64,000 bases of DNA from positions 43,442,668 through 43,506,667 of the forward strand of contig CP141145.1 of NCBI GenBank assembly GCA_035235625.1, written 5' to 3'. Positions within the stretch are counted from its first letter, which is position 1. Each line of letters starts with the position of its first letter. The notes below the pieces were generated by a model. That model was not told the origin of the DNA and ran no database searches. It saw only the letters and a program-made list of their open reading frames with translations. A program made the translations under genes and the position numbers. Source of the DNA: Saururus chinensis (lineage: Eukaryota > Streptophyta > Magnoliopsida > Piperales > Saururaceae). Shown here piece after piece: positions 37,577 to 48,048 of this stretch.

Positions 37577-38439
37577 GTATGAGTCTTTATGGTGATGGTG
37601 AGAACCTTAAATGATATGTATTAATGTTTCCTAGATCCATAGGTATGTATATATGAAAGGGGTGAATCTAACATTTGCTTGGGCTTTACTTTGTATTAAA
37701 GGTTGAAAGCTGATGAATTTGGTTTCCGTCGGTTTTTTTTTATTCTACTACTTACATTGGTGGTTAGATGAATGAAGACAAAAGTTCCCGGTTGAGACTG
37801 TCATGGGGTCTTTTGTTTTTATCCGCCCAATATTTAACTCTCTTCTTCTTCATTATCTCCTTCTTCAATGTTTATCACCCAATTATTTCTTTTTGTCCAG
37901 AAAAAGGTGATGATAGATGAGAAGCTTTTGTTTTAAAAGGTAGAGTATAATACAAAGGTTCTCACCGAATTTATATTCATCTCTTTTTCTCTCACTTTCT
38001 ATCAAATGCTTATACCAAATTCATTGACAGTTCGCCATTATTTGCTAGAGGTCTTCTAATGAAATGTATGTTTAATTTTTTTATGATCCTGGTTGTTCAC
38101 TCGTCAATTAATTTCGCCATAACCCTCATTCTTTGAATATTACCCAATTAGCTTTCAAAAGAAAACTAACTATTGCTTTGGCTGATCCTAGTTGTTCTCA
38201 CTCATCAATTAGATACGTCATGACACTCATCCTTTGAACTGTTACCTAGCTATCTTAAAAATGAAAATTGTTTCTGCATCATGTGATTATATGTTGAAGT
38301 CACGATTTGTGGTGTGATCCATATATGGGACATGGTGATATACCTTTGTATTTTACATTTTTTCCTTTTTGTTTTGAATAATAAAGAGCATTTGCAACTA
38401 TGTTTAATAAAACGTTGGCCCATTTGTTTGTGGTGACAG

Positions 38440-41280
38440 AATCATCTGAGACTTGAAATGTAGGCAGAAATTGAAAAGTCTGGACGACTTTCATTGATAG
38501 ATCTTGCTGATAATATTGGTGATGATTTGTTCTATGTGGAGATGCAGTCTCGATAGATAGTTTCTAGCAATTCAGATCTCATGCTAATACAAGGAGATAT
38601 AACAGCTCAATCCTATTTGGTCTGCGATTCTTTGAAGAAATTAATGAGAGGCTTCGAGAATGTAGTCAAATTGCATTAGCAGATCTCGCTGCTCAGTTGC
38701 ATGTCAGCTCAGAGTTGCTGGCTTCTGTTTTGGAGACCCGTCTTTGGATTCTTGTAAGCATATATTTCTCCTTGCATTTATATCATATAATGTTTGTGTG
38801 ATTGTAGATGACCACTGTATGCAACAGGGTGTCATGAAGTTTGCACTTTGTTATCAAATTATATCTTTCCCCTTGTTGAAACCACATAGTACATCAACGT
38901 GCCAACTTTGTATTTGTAGGATATGAAAAATGCTGTAGAAAATTTAATATGATTCTTTGTGTCGCCTTGACCAATTTATAGCCAACATCGACAATTTTAC
39001 ATATTTCATGAATAGTTATCACCTTTACTATCATCTTATCTGTTGCTCATTTGAGAAAATTGAATTTGATTGAGATTATGGCACCCACAAAGTGTGGATC
39101 ATCTGCTGCTACTAATTGACTAGTGGATACTTATTATCTTTCTCTTGTTTATTTTTATTTTCTTCATCCTACGTTAACATGCATTCAAATTCTTCCATGT
39201 TAAATTCAATGAAACTTTTTATCATGTAATAATTTTGTGTATGCCAAAAACCTCATTGTCAAGTGGAGCAGTAGCTAGGAATATCATTTATGTGAATAAC
39301 ACAATATCATATGAACTTAACTATTCCAAGAAAATAAAGATGAACAGAAGATTAGGTTAACTACTGTTTATAAGTTAAAATGTTCTTCTACAGGGATATG
39401 TGGAGCCAAAAAATATGAGGTGCTACTCATAGAAACGTAGATCTGAATATAATCCTTTGAGTTCTAGTCATAATGGGATTTTATACTTCTGAGAGCTAAA
39501 AGAAATACCAGGCAATCACTTGTAGCCATGTCACTGGCCTATGAAGAAAAGGATCTCCATGACTTTTACAACTTTTTTCTTTATTTTTGTTCTCTGAGAC
39601 ATTCTTTACTACTCAAAAATATGCTTCATCAATAACCATTTGTATTTATCATGTCTCCAATTGTCAAAGCAGTACCAACATTACAATTTTATTCTTTCTA
39701 GATGCAAGGAAGACTTGAGGGAGGATAGCTGTATACACCTGCATATGTTGCACGTATTAATGCTATGGTGCGTGGAGCTTCAAGGGGTATCATTGTTCCC
39801 ACTAATTTATCAACAGTTTGGAGCTCTCTACAACAATTATTAATTGAGACAGATGGATTGAGTGGTGTATCTGTTGAAGGTGTTTTCTTCCAATCTTTAT
39901 GTAATGGTCTAGTTAAGGAAGGCGAGATACTTGGATCACTTCGTGCTGGAGTTCAATGGACACCTGCTGTATGAAACATCTTATTAGCATTTGTTGCTCT
40001 TAATTATGTTGTGGCTTTCAAAATCTCCAATTTTCTGGCTTGATTTGCTTAAATTTACGTGAACTTTTATGATAAAAAGTTACCAGGATTAAGAATGTGA
40101 AAATGGGAGCAAATTAAACTGTTAGTAATTTGATGAAGGTTGTTGTGGGACACTTATTTTTAAATGCTGTTGTCGGTTTTGTCTTTGCAGGTTTTTGCCC
40201 ATGCTCAAAGAGAAAGCATAGAATTTTTTTTCACTTAGGTAGGAGTGCATACTAGCTTTCCAGCTTGAAACAGATATTTATTTTTAAGAAAAATTAATGC
40301 ATACATCATCCTTGCTGCCTTTTCTGATATAATTCCCCTTGTGGATTACAGGATTGACTGCCTTTCAATTCTACCTGCAGTTTATGGGCCTCAGGATGCT
40401 CCAAAGGTTTTGTCTCTTTGTTCATCAGTTAAGAGGGCACTTAAGGTGAACCTTTTTAATGTTTAAGACACTTCTTGGACATGTACTTTGATTTTGAATT
40501 ATTTCTCACACATCACTTCCCCAGTCAGCTAAAGCAACTATTCTAGGGGAGTATTGTGTGTTGAGTACCAATTTCATCAAGGTCAGTCTATAGATCCTAG
40601 TCCCTTGGTATTTAAGATTTCTGCAAATATATTTTTTTCCCTTTCCTTTGGTCTCTTTTTATTTGTTTGTTTATTATGAGGTTATGTCATTCTCCCTTTC
40701 TTTAATGTGCAGGATGTGTTCGGTCTCCTAGACAAAGAAACAAAAACTCTTACTCATATAAGGGCTTCTCATGACACTGTTCTTTCTTTTATGTGAAATA
40801 AAAAGAAAAATTAGAAGCCCACCCTTTTAATCTAAGGTAGTCTTTTGTATGGCATCTTAGTTTGGTCTTTACCTTCTAATGGCATGACAATTTGTGAATG
40901 AGGATTTTTATTCTAGTTTATTTCTTTTATGAGAAATAAAAGCCCAAGATTTATATATTTTTATAACATCTTTTTCATATCTCCTTCCAGGCCTTTTTGG
41001 ATATTCAACTTTATGAGAAAGCCCTCGATTTATTTGAAGATGATCCATCAACCTCAGTATGTTTTTCATTGTTGATCTTATGCTATAGTGTTTTGTACTT
41101 AATATGGATATTTAATATTTGTAGAATGATGATGCTAAGATTTTCTTCTTTAAATTTTAGGTAATTCTCCTTAGGCATCTGCTAAGGACGACATGTTCAT
41201 CTATGGTGGATTTTCTTTTATCAAATTTGGTAAAATTTACTTCACCCACTTAATCGACTGATTCTGTAAGGATGACACTG
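38440..41280 (+). pseudogene. UFL1: Captured UFL1 fragment (E3 UFM1-protein ligase 1)
   Basis: Exon-like blocks match plant UFL1, the E3 ligase that attaches UFM1. In order: GRLSLIDLADNIGDDLFYVE (38475-38550), RLRECSQIALADLAAQLHVS (38650-38705), YTPAYVARINAMVRGASRGI then VPTNLSTVWSSLQQLLIETD (39733-39855), FFQSLCNGLVKEGEILGSLR and WTPAV (39885-39973), then a DCLSILPAVYGPQDAPKVLS block (40355-40445). After these come ATILGEYCVLSTNFIK (about 40525-40580) and YEKALDLFEDDPSTSVILL then RHLLRTT (41011-41190). They are separated by intron-like DNA, so the gene was captured as genomic DNA, not cDNA. In-frame stops (after DLRLEM-type sequence, after MQSR, and TAG before LYTPAY) and missing segments show decay. 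The 5' end of UFL1 is absent. The neighbouring CTR1-like piece follows in the same direction. Confidence 0.85.
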
Positions 41281-41339
41281 TCTGCAAGGACAATTTCTCT
41301 TAGTCGGGAAATAGCTCAGCTTGTCGGAGCAGTCCAAAA

Positions 41340-42233
41340 TGACCAAGAAACATTGCAACAACCATGGAGTAACCTGAATCCTGCACAGGTTTGTTAAGGG
41401 CTAGCATGCATGTGTTTGAACAGTTATAAGTTCTAGGAAATAATGGAACGAGCATGTCTGAGAAAGATAATCTACGTCGTTACATGCATTGGTTTACCCG
41501 GTCAATTCCTGGGTTTGTTTGGTTAGCAAAATACCGGAAGTAACAAGCACAAATTTTCTTGCAAAAAAGACATAGCCTTGGTAAATGAATGACTTGTATT
41601 TGGTTCCATTTACAGTTAAATTTTTTGTTGCTTTTTGTTTCCCTATTATATGTCAACTTAATCTTTAACTCTCTCTCTTGTGCCCCTTTTTTTTTGGCTT
41701 TCCTCATGCAAGATAAGCATGGGTTTTCCTTCCCCCCCCCCCTCACTTATTTCATATATTTGTAATCTTTTTCTTCTCTATCTAATCAAACAGCTTCGTC
41801 AAAGTCGTTGTAAACATGTATTCTATTTATGAAATGGAGATCTCAGGCATAAAGAAATAGACAATAATAATATATTTACTTAGACTGCAACACAGAGTTT
41901 GTTGCTGCCTATTCTATCTCGTTTCAGAGTATTTCACTTTTACAGGTAGTGGCTGTTGTTGGTTTCAAGGGCAGAAGGCTTGAAATTCCGAGTGATATTA
42001 ACCCTCAAGTCGCTGCTGTGATTGAGTCCTGCTGGGTCAAGTAACTAGATAACCGAACATCCATTTTTCGTTTTGGATTCCCTCTTGCAGCAATGAACAC
42101 ATCTTTTGTTCGTAAAACTGTAGGGACCCTTGGAAGAGACCATCTTTTGCCAGTATCATGGAGTCTTTGAAACCCATGATAAAGCCTTCAACACCTCAAC
42201 TAGTTCTTGCTGAAGTATCACAGCTTACATAAA
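41340..42233 (+). pseudogene. Captured 3' end of a CTR1-like Raf kinase gene
   Basis: Three exons survive: about 41350-41388 (TLQQPWSNLNPAQ), 41946-42040 (VVAVVGFKGRRLEIPSDINP then QVAAVIESCWVK) and 42124-42233 (DPWKRPSFASIMESLKPMIK then PSTPQLVLAEVSQLT, stop TAA). Splice junctions are intact and in phase. LQQPWxNLNPAQVVAAVGFK and EPWKRPSFAxIM are characteristic of the last kinase subdomains of CTR1, the Raf-like negative regulator of ethylene signalling. The rest of the kinase is missing. It directly follows the UFL1 fragment, so a transcript could join the two. The junction between the sources lies somewhere near 41290-41350. Confidence 0.85.
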
Positions 42234-43614
42234 ACGTGAAATTAGTTGCTGAGTGCTTGTTTCTCGGCATGGACGTTGTTTTTTGGTGAAGCAATTCTAG
42301 TGGGAGCGGCTTGTGTGCAGATTGTCACATGTACAGGACTAAATCTATTTTGTGGATGAGTTTCAATTATTTTTTGCTTCTACCTAACTCTTACCTCTTA
42401 TTACGTTGGTCAATCAGAGTGCCCTGCTATCTACACTCTCTTTGTTCTGTTGAAGGCGAGCTGCTATCTCACATTTCAGGCTGAGTTTCAAACGCCCAAC
42501 TTCAAATCTTTTTTCTCCGCAATCACTAAATGTGTATGGTCAAATATCTTAATATGTTTTTTGTATGTATTATTATTCCTGTGTAATTAAATGTCTAACT
42601 CATAGAGAAAATGAATTATATGCGAAAAGTGAGCAATTGCTTCACTAATGTCCAATATTTACATAATGCTTATTGTACAAGCAGGGATTCTTCAATAGAT
42701 GGTCGTAAATTTCGATTCTTGGTTTGCAGGCAGCAGCGATTGATTTCATTTGTAATATCCGGACAGTTAATTATGTAAGCATGCTGGTTTTGCCTCTTTC
42801 ATCCTTTCTTATAGGGACATTTGTGATAGAAACATGGCGGTGATCATTGTTCGGTTATTTCGTCTCAAAGAGAAGAACGCATGGATGATGTGTTTATGCG
42901 TGGGCTCCACGCCATGGCCTGGACACATGGCTGTTATAGCCTTGCAGGACTTCCATGCTATATGCTAAGCCTTAAGGAACCAAACCTAGTCCTCTACGTT
43001 AGAAGAGTTTTCGTTTTCTACTTCTCATTGACAATGATCCCAACCTAAACTATGCATAGGAGATCGATAGTGTATATGTTAGGGCATGTTAGCGTCTGTA
43101 TTACTATGAGCGTCGTTAATCTTATATATCAACTGCTTTCGTATGTAGCTTATGCTGGGTTTATTGTTATAGGGGAGCATAAATTGATGTAAATTTGCTT
43201 ATGCTTATTTTGGTGTGATAAAAAAAAAGATTAGTGTGCAAAACCACCATTTCTAAATTTTGAATGCATGAAGGGCATCCCCACCTTGCATGACCTCTGG
43301 TTGGCAATGCTTGTATGATTTTTTATTTTTGTGTTTTTGCCAAGAATATTAGCAGCACAAAAGTAGAAAAAGGGTGCTAATAACCATACATTGCTACACC
43401 AAAACTTGTCTAACAAAACATTATATTTGGTCTTGATTTAAGAATCCAAAATAAATATACATTTTATTAGACAAATTCTCGTATAGAAAAATCATTATCA
43501 TGTAGGAGGCCTCTTATTGCACTAACACATTGTTCGGTAGGAAGGAACACACGCATCTTATAAGATTTGGTAATTTTTGTTTTCTAATTGTCTTATTTTT
43601 GTTTTCTAAGGGCA
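42234..43614. other. MULE interior without recognised genes
   Basis: The first part may be captured 3' flank of the CTR1-like gene. The remainder shows nothing coding or repetitive that I can identify. Confidence 0.4.
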
Positions 43615-43616
43615 TT

Positions 43617-44470
43617 GCTACTGTTAGGGCAATATCGCCCCAATATTTAAGCAATATTGCTCCAACATTAAAGCAATATCGCTCAAATGTTGGAGCAATA
43701 TCGCTCCAAAATTGCTACAATATCGCTTCAATGTTGGAGCAATATCGCTCCAACATTGGTGCAATATCGCTCCAATGTTGGGGCAATATCGCTCCAACAT
43801 TGGAGCAATATCGCTCTAACATTAAAGCAATATCGCTCAAATGTTGGAGCAATATCGCTCCAAAATTGCTACAATATCGCTTCAATGTTGAAGCAATATC
43901 GCTCCAACATTGGTGCAATATCGCTCCAACATTCCTACTGTTGGAGCAATATCGCTCCAACATTAAAGCAATATCGCTCAAATGTTGGAGCAATATCGCT
44001 CCAAAATTGCTACACTATCGCTTCAATGTTGGAGCAATATCGCTCCAACATTGGTGCAATATCGCTCCAATGTTGGAGCGATATCGCTCCAACATTGAAC
44101 ATTAGAGCAATATTGCTCCAATGTTGGAGCAATATTGCACCAACATTGGTGCAATATCGCTCCAACAGTAGCAATGTTGTAGCAATATCGCTCCAACATT
44201 GGTGCAACATCGCTCCAATGTTGGAGCAATATTGCTCCAACATTGCTACTGTTGGAGCAATATCGCTCCAACATTGAACATTAGAGCAATATCGCTCCAA
44301 CATTGCTACTGTTGTTGCAATATCACTCCAACATTGAACATTAGAGCAATATCGCGCCAATGTTGGAGCAATATCGCTCCAACATTGGAGCGATATTGCA
44401 CCAATGTTGGAGCGATATTGCACCAATGTTGGAGCTATATTGCTCCAATGTTGGTGCGATATTGCAGCAA
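43617..44470. repeat. Palindromic minisatellite, central array
   Basis: About 850 bp of tandem copies with the core TTGGAGCAATATCGCTCCAA, interspersed with AATATTG forms. It differs from the TIR arrays mainly by an internal CG, which is also the methylation-prone dinucleotide. Both strands read as EQYRSN/NIAPTL-type artefact frames. Confidence 0.92.
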
Positions 44471-44749
44471 GTTTAGCATCTCTTTTGGATGAACATTGAT
44501 GTTATTCACTATAAATTTGTTTCATATTAAGTGTTTCCAAGTGATAATTTCTCTTAATGGAAATTTTAAATTACATTTCAAAACTTGAGTTCGTTAATGC
44601 TTTGATGATCACGCTTAATATATTAATGCATATGAAACTTACTAGGTTCCAACTACTCTTTTAGTATTTACTTCATATTCATTCCCTCTAACAAACATAT
44701 CAAGTAATAAAATGATCAAAGATAAGAACGAACCAAACAAAAATTTCTC

Positions 44750-45200
44750 TACACTTTCGTTGGGCATGAACTCATAGATCAATAATTTTTATTCTTAGCG
44801 GATGCACCATCCCAAAAGCCTAACAAGGTTTTAGTGCTAGAGCTTTGCAATTAGTTCCACCTCATTCTTGAACCCTTCAAATCCCTGTCCTGAACTTTGA
44901 GAGAGCCTTTTCACAGCTATTTCTTGACCCTTTACTAATTTTTCCTTGCAAGATTGCCATTAAGCTCCTTTAATACCTAGATGCTTATGATTAATGCTTA
45001 GTGAGCTATTTTATAAAATATCTATTTTTATGATCCTCCAATTTCTTTTCTTATGTTTCTATGGAGTTACGGTTCTTAAAATCCCTACAATGAAGTGGGG
45101 AAAAACCATATAAACATGTCCACATCCACCCTCTCCAAGCTTGTTGGCCGTAAAGAAATTCTCAGAGTATGCAATATTGTGATAAAGGAAAACAGAGTAT
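44750..45200 (-). pseudogene. Captured S-domain receptor-like kinase fragment
   Basis: On the minus strand, 45170-45100 reads NFFTANKLGEGGCGHVY (the glycine-rich ATP loop), and about 44950-44760 reads [20 protein letters not shown] then [13 protein letters not shown], with NLVRL and LIYEF beyond stops. [18 protein letters not shown] is typical of S-domain (SRK-like) receptor kinases. Stops and a gap between the blocks show that it is dead. No extracellular domain is present. Confidence 0.75.
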
Positions 45201-45299
45201 GCAATATTGTGCACAAATAAGAAACACTGGCAGTCCCATCTTAGGCAAGCCCCACCCATCCAAACAATAAGAATGAGGTCAACACATTTTATTTGGGAT

Positions 45300-46260
45300 C
45301 ATGTAATATGTGCAGCTTTAGCCATACTGCATCAAGGAGGATGTTTGAAGCTTTAACATCGCGATATATCACTTGACATTCTGAATCGTGCAATAATGTG
45401 AGTTCTCATGCAGCACCAATTGCAACTTTGATTCTTATATCCCAAGAAAGTGGCTGAGCTCCTCCTGAAAAAGAGGTCCATTTTCTATGAGATGCAATAT
45501 AACTAAAAAGAAATCAACAACTACTAAATAGATATCTTTACGTATTAACAGGAGTCACAACAAGTACACAATCATGTCCGTACACCACAAACAAAGGCAC
45601 TTCATTATACATGAATTATATGAAATCTACGTCTTTAAATGTTGAAAGTGTGGGATTTTTTTTACTTATGACAAACGTTTCTCCCGAAGATGCACAAGGA
45701 GCATGATTTCATTTCCAAGTAACATAAAACAAAGTAGTTCTAATTTACGTTTAAATAGGTGGTTCTCTAGACTACCTTTTGGCAAGTACTCATAGACCCG
45801 ATGTCGGTAGTCACCCTCGAGCAATAACCAATGAGCTTACCTAGATTTGGATAGTGAAGTTGGTCGAGGTCTTGCACAATTGTCTGTCCACATCAGTTGT
45901 GAAACCAAATTAATAACACCAATAAAACTGAGAAACTTAATTAAACAAATTCTATAAGAGAAGAAAGGCTTACCAACCACTCTTTGTGGCCTTGAAAACC
46001 ATATGCTTTAAGATTCTTCACAGCAACAACCATTCCAGATCCAGGCTTTAAAGCAGTTATTGTTTGCTCATCGACCCATCCCTTGAAAACATAACCGAAT
46101 CCTCCTTCTCCAAGGAGAGATTCTCGTATGGAAGTTTCTAGTCGCATTTACGAGCTGATTGAAAGGGAAGTTCTTCAAATATGGGGATGACGAGATTTCG
46201 CACTCAGTTTGTGGTGTTGGAGCATTAGAACTACCACTATTCTACATTTGTAAGATGGCA
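45300..46260 (-). pseudogene. Captured RLCK-VII (PBS1/BIK1-like) kinase fragment
   Basis: Minus-strand exon blocks: 46240-45973 gives SSPYLKNFPFNQLVNATRNF, then after a frameshift SLLGEGGFGYVFKGWVDE and PGSGMVVAVKNLKAYGFQGH with KEWL. The block at 45890-45775 gives a shifted DLDQLHYPNLGKLIGYC, and 45460-45330 gives AQPLSWDIRIKVAIGAA, a stop, then VIYRDVKASNILLDA. These match plant RLCK-VII kinases from the N-terminal motif to subdomain VIb. The gene lacks its C-terminal half. Introns are retained, so capture was at the DNA level. It sits next to the S-domain kinase piece on the same strand. Confidence 0.85.
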
Positions 46261-48048
46261 GAGTCAAACTTGATACACTTGTAGATAGTTTTCTCTTGCT
46301 GTTGGTTTTTGAAGCCTCTGATCCAGAGATATAATGGAGTTACAAAAAGGATACAATGTTATACACATTTTGTCTCCTGATTCTTTAAAACTACAACCAG
46401 TATGAAGGAAGAATAAAACCTAAGAATTGAAGAATATTTTATAGCAAGTGTGAACAGAGCACGCAAATGCTAACAGGAAAAAGGGAAAGGAGAACATTTT
46501 ACAAAGAAAGTACTATATTCCCCCTAATTAAATAGTCCATGGATAACCAAATGCTATATGTCCTAGAAATCCGGAGATAGAAAATCATAACTTTAAGATT
46601 GATGTTGCCGAGTTAATATGGCCTTAATTATGCAACGTAAAAATCACCTCAAATCATATACTAACTTGGTTGCAAAATATAACAGAAAAAACTTTGTGGT
46701 CTACACCTCGAAATATCTCACTTCTAATCCCACAGCCCAATTAAAAAGAGCAAATTAATATAACATGAAAATAAGCATATTTAGATCATTTGTCCCAACT
46801 AAATCTATACAACGAAAAACTTAAAAAAAACCAAGCACTTTCACTTTTCCAAAACATTAACTAAAACATACATACCCTTGTTCCTAACTAAAAAATTAAC
46901 TAAAACATAGAGCAAATCCCAATGTTCCTAAGTTTAACAAGTGAATATCAATATAAACATAAATGGTGGATCACACAAAAATACCTAACAAGGTTTCACA
47001 AATCTACGGAATATTGCACTGGTGATGGAATAAGAACTCCTTCAAAGTACCTGTTTATCTTTCATATGCAGGTAAGCAATAGTTTAAAAAACTATATCAT
47101 CATTGCAATATTGCTGCCTGTAACATAGTTGCCAAATCAGTTACATGTCTACCTATAAAGCTTAAAATATTATGGTACAATTCCAATAATCAAAGTTCCA
47201 TCATCAAGTTTATGATTGCCAAACATTGATAGGAACTATATTATGAACAATCAAGCCTCTTGTGAGTCATTGTTCTTACAGGTCTGACCACAAAACGGTC
47301 ATTCTTATTACGATATACAAAAGCAAACGACAATTTAGCATCTCTTCTTCTTGCTTGAGGATCAACCTCTTTGATCGGAAAAAGTTTATAAATGTGTACA
47401 GTTCATGTCCAGGAAAAAAAGTATTACAAAAGACTTCAAGAGGGGTAATATAAAATTTAATATACCATATCTATCAATTCATGAATTGTATCATCCTTCC
47501 ATGTTTAAATTTATACTTCATCCTTGGGTTCCTTATCTCTCATTGCAAAATCTTCATTGGAATGGTGCCCACCAATCTACACTAAATAGAAAGCATTTAG
47601 ACAGAACAACCAAATGACAAAAGGAGAGCTACATAATATGATTAGTGTGACACTCATCGAAGTTGGATTCATCACCATGTTTGAGAATATCTACAAAATA
47701 ACCTAGCTTTCTTTTTTTTACAAACTCGATTCCAAAGACTAGATTCAATACAAATTGTTACATAGTAGCATCATGCAGGAAAAATTACCTCATCTATTTT
47801 CCAAATCGTAGAAATTGTCTTCAACCTTCCAAGATTACATATAACATGACTTAACAAAATGTTACAAAATGTTATCAACCTACTGTGATTCATATAGCAT
47901 CACTTAGCAAAATGGCAAAAAATATTTTCAACCTCCTGCATAAAAAACCACTTAAAATTGTAATCAGTAAAAGCTTATAAAAACTGATTTTATACTTCAT
48001 GTTCAATTAATAACAAGTGATTAATATCTATTTTTACCTGAATTGGCT
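46261..48048. other. MULE interior without recognised genes
   Basis: AT-rich DNA between the captured kinase fragment and the transposase gene. I recognise no coding homology. It may include further captured introns or untranslated DNA. Confidence 0.4.
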
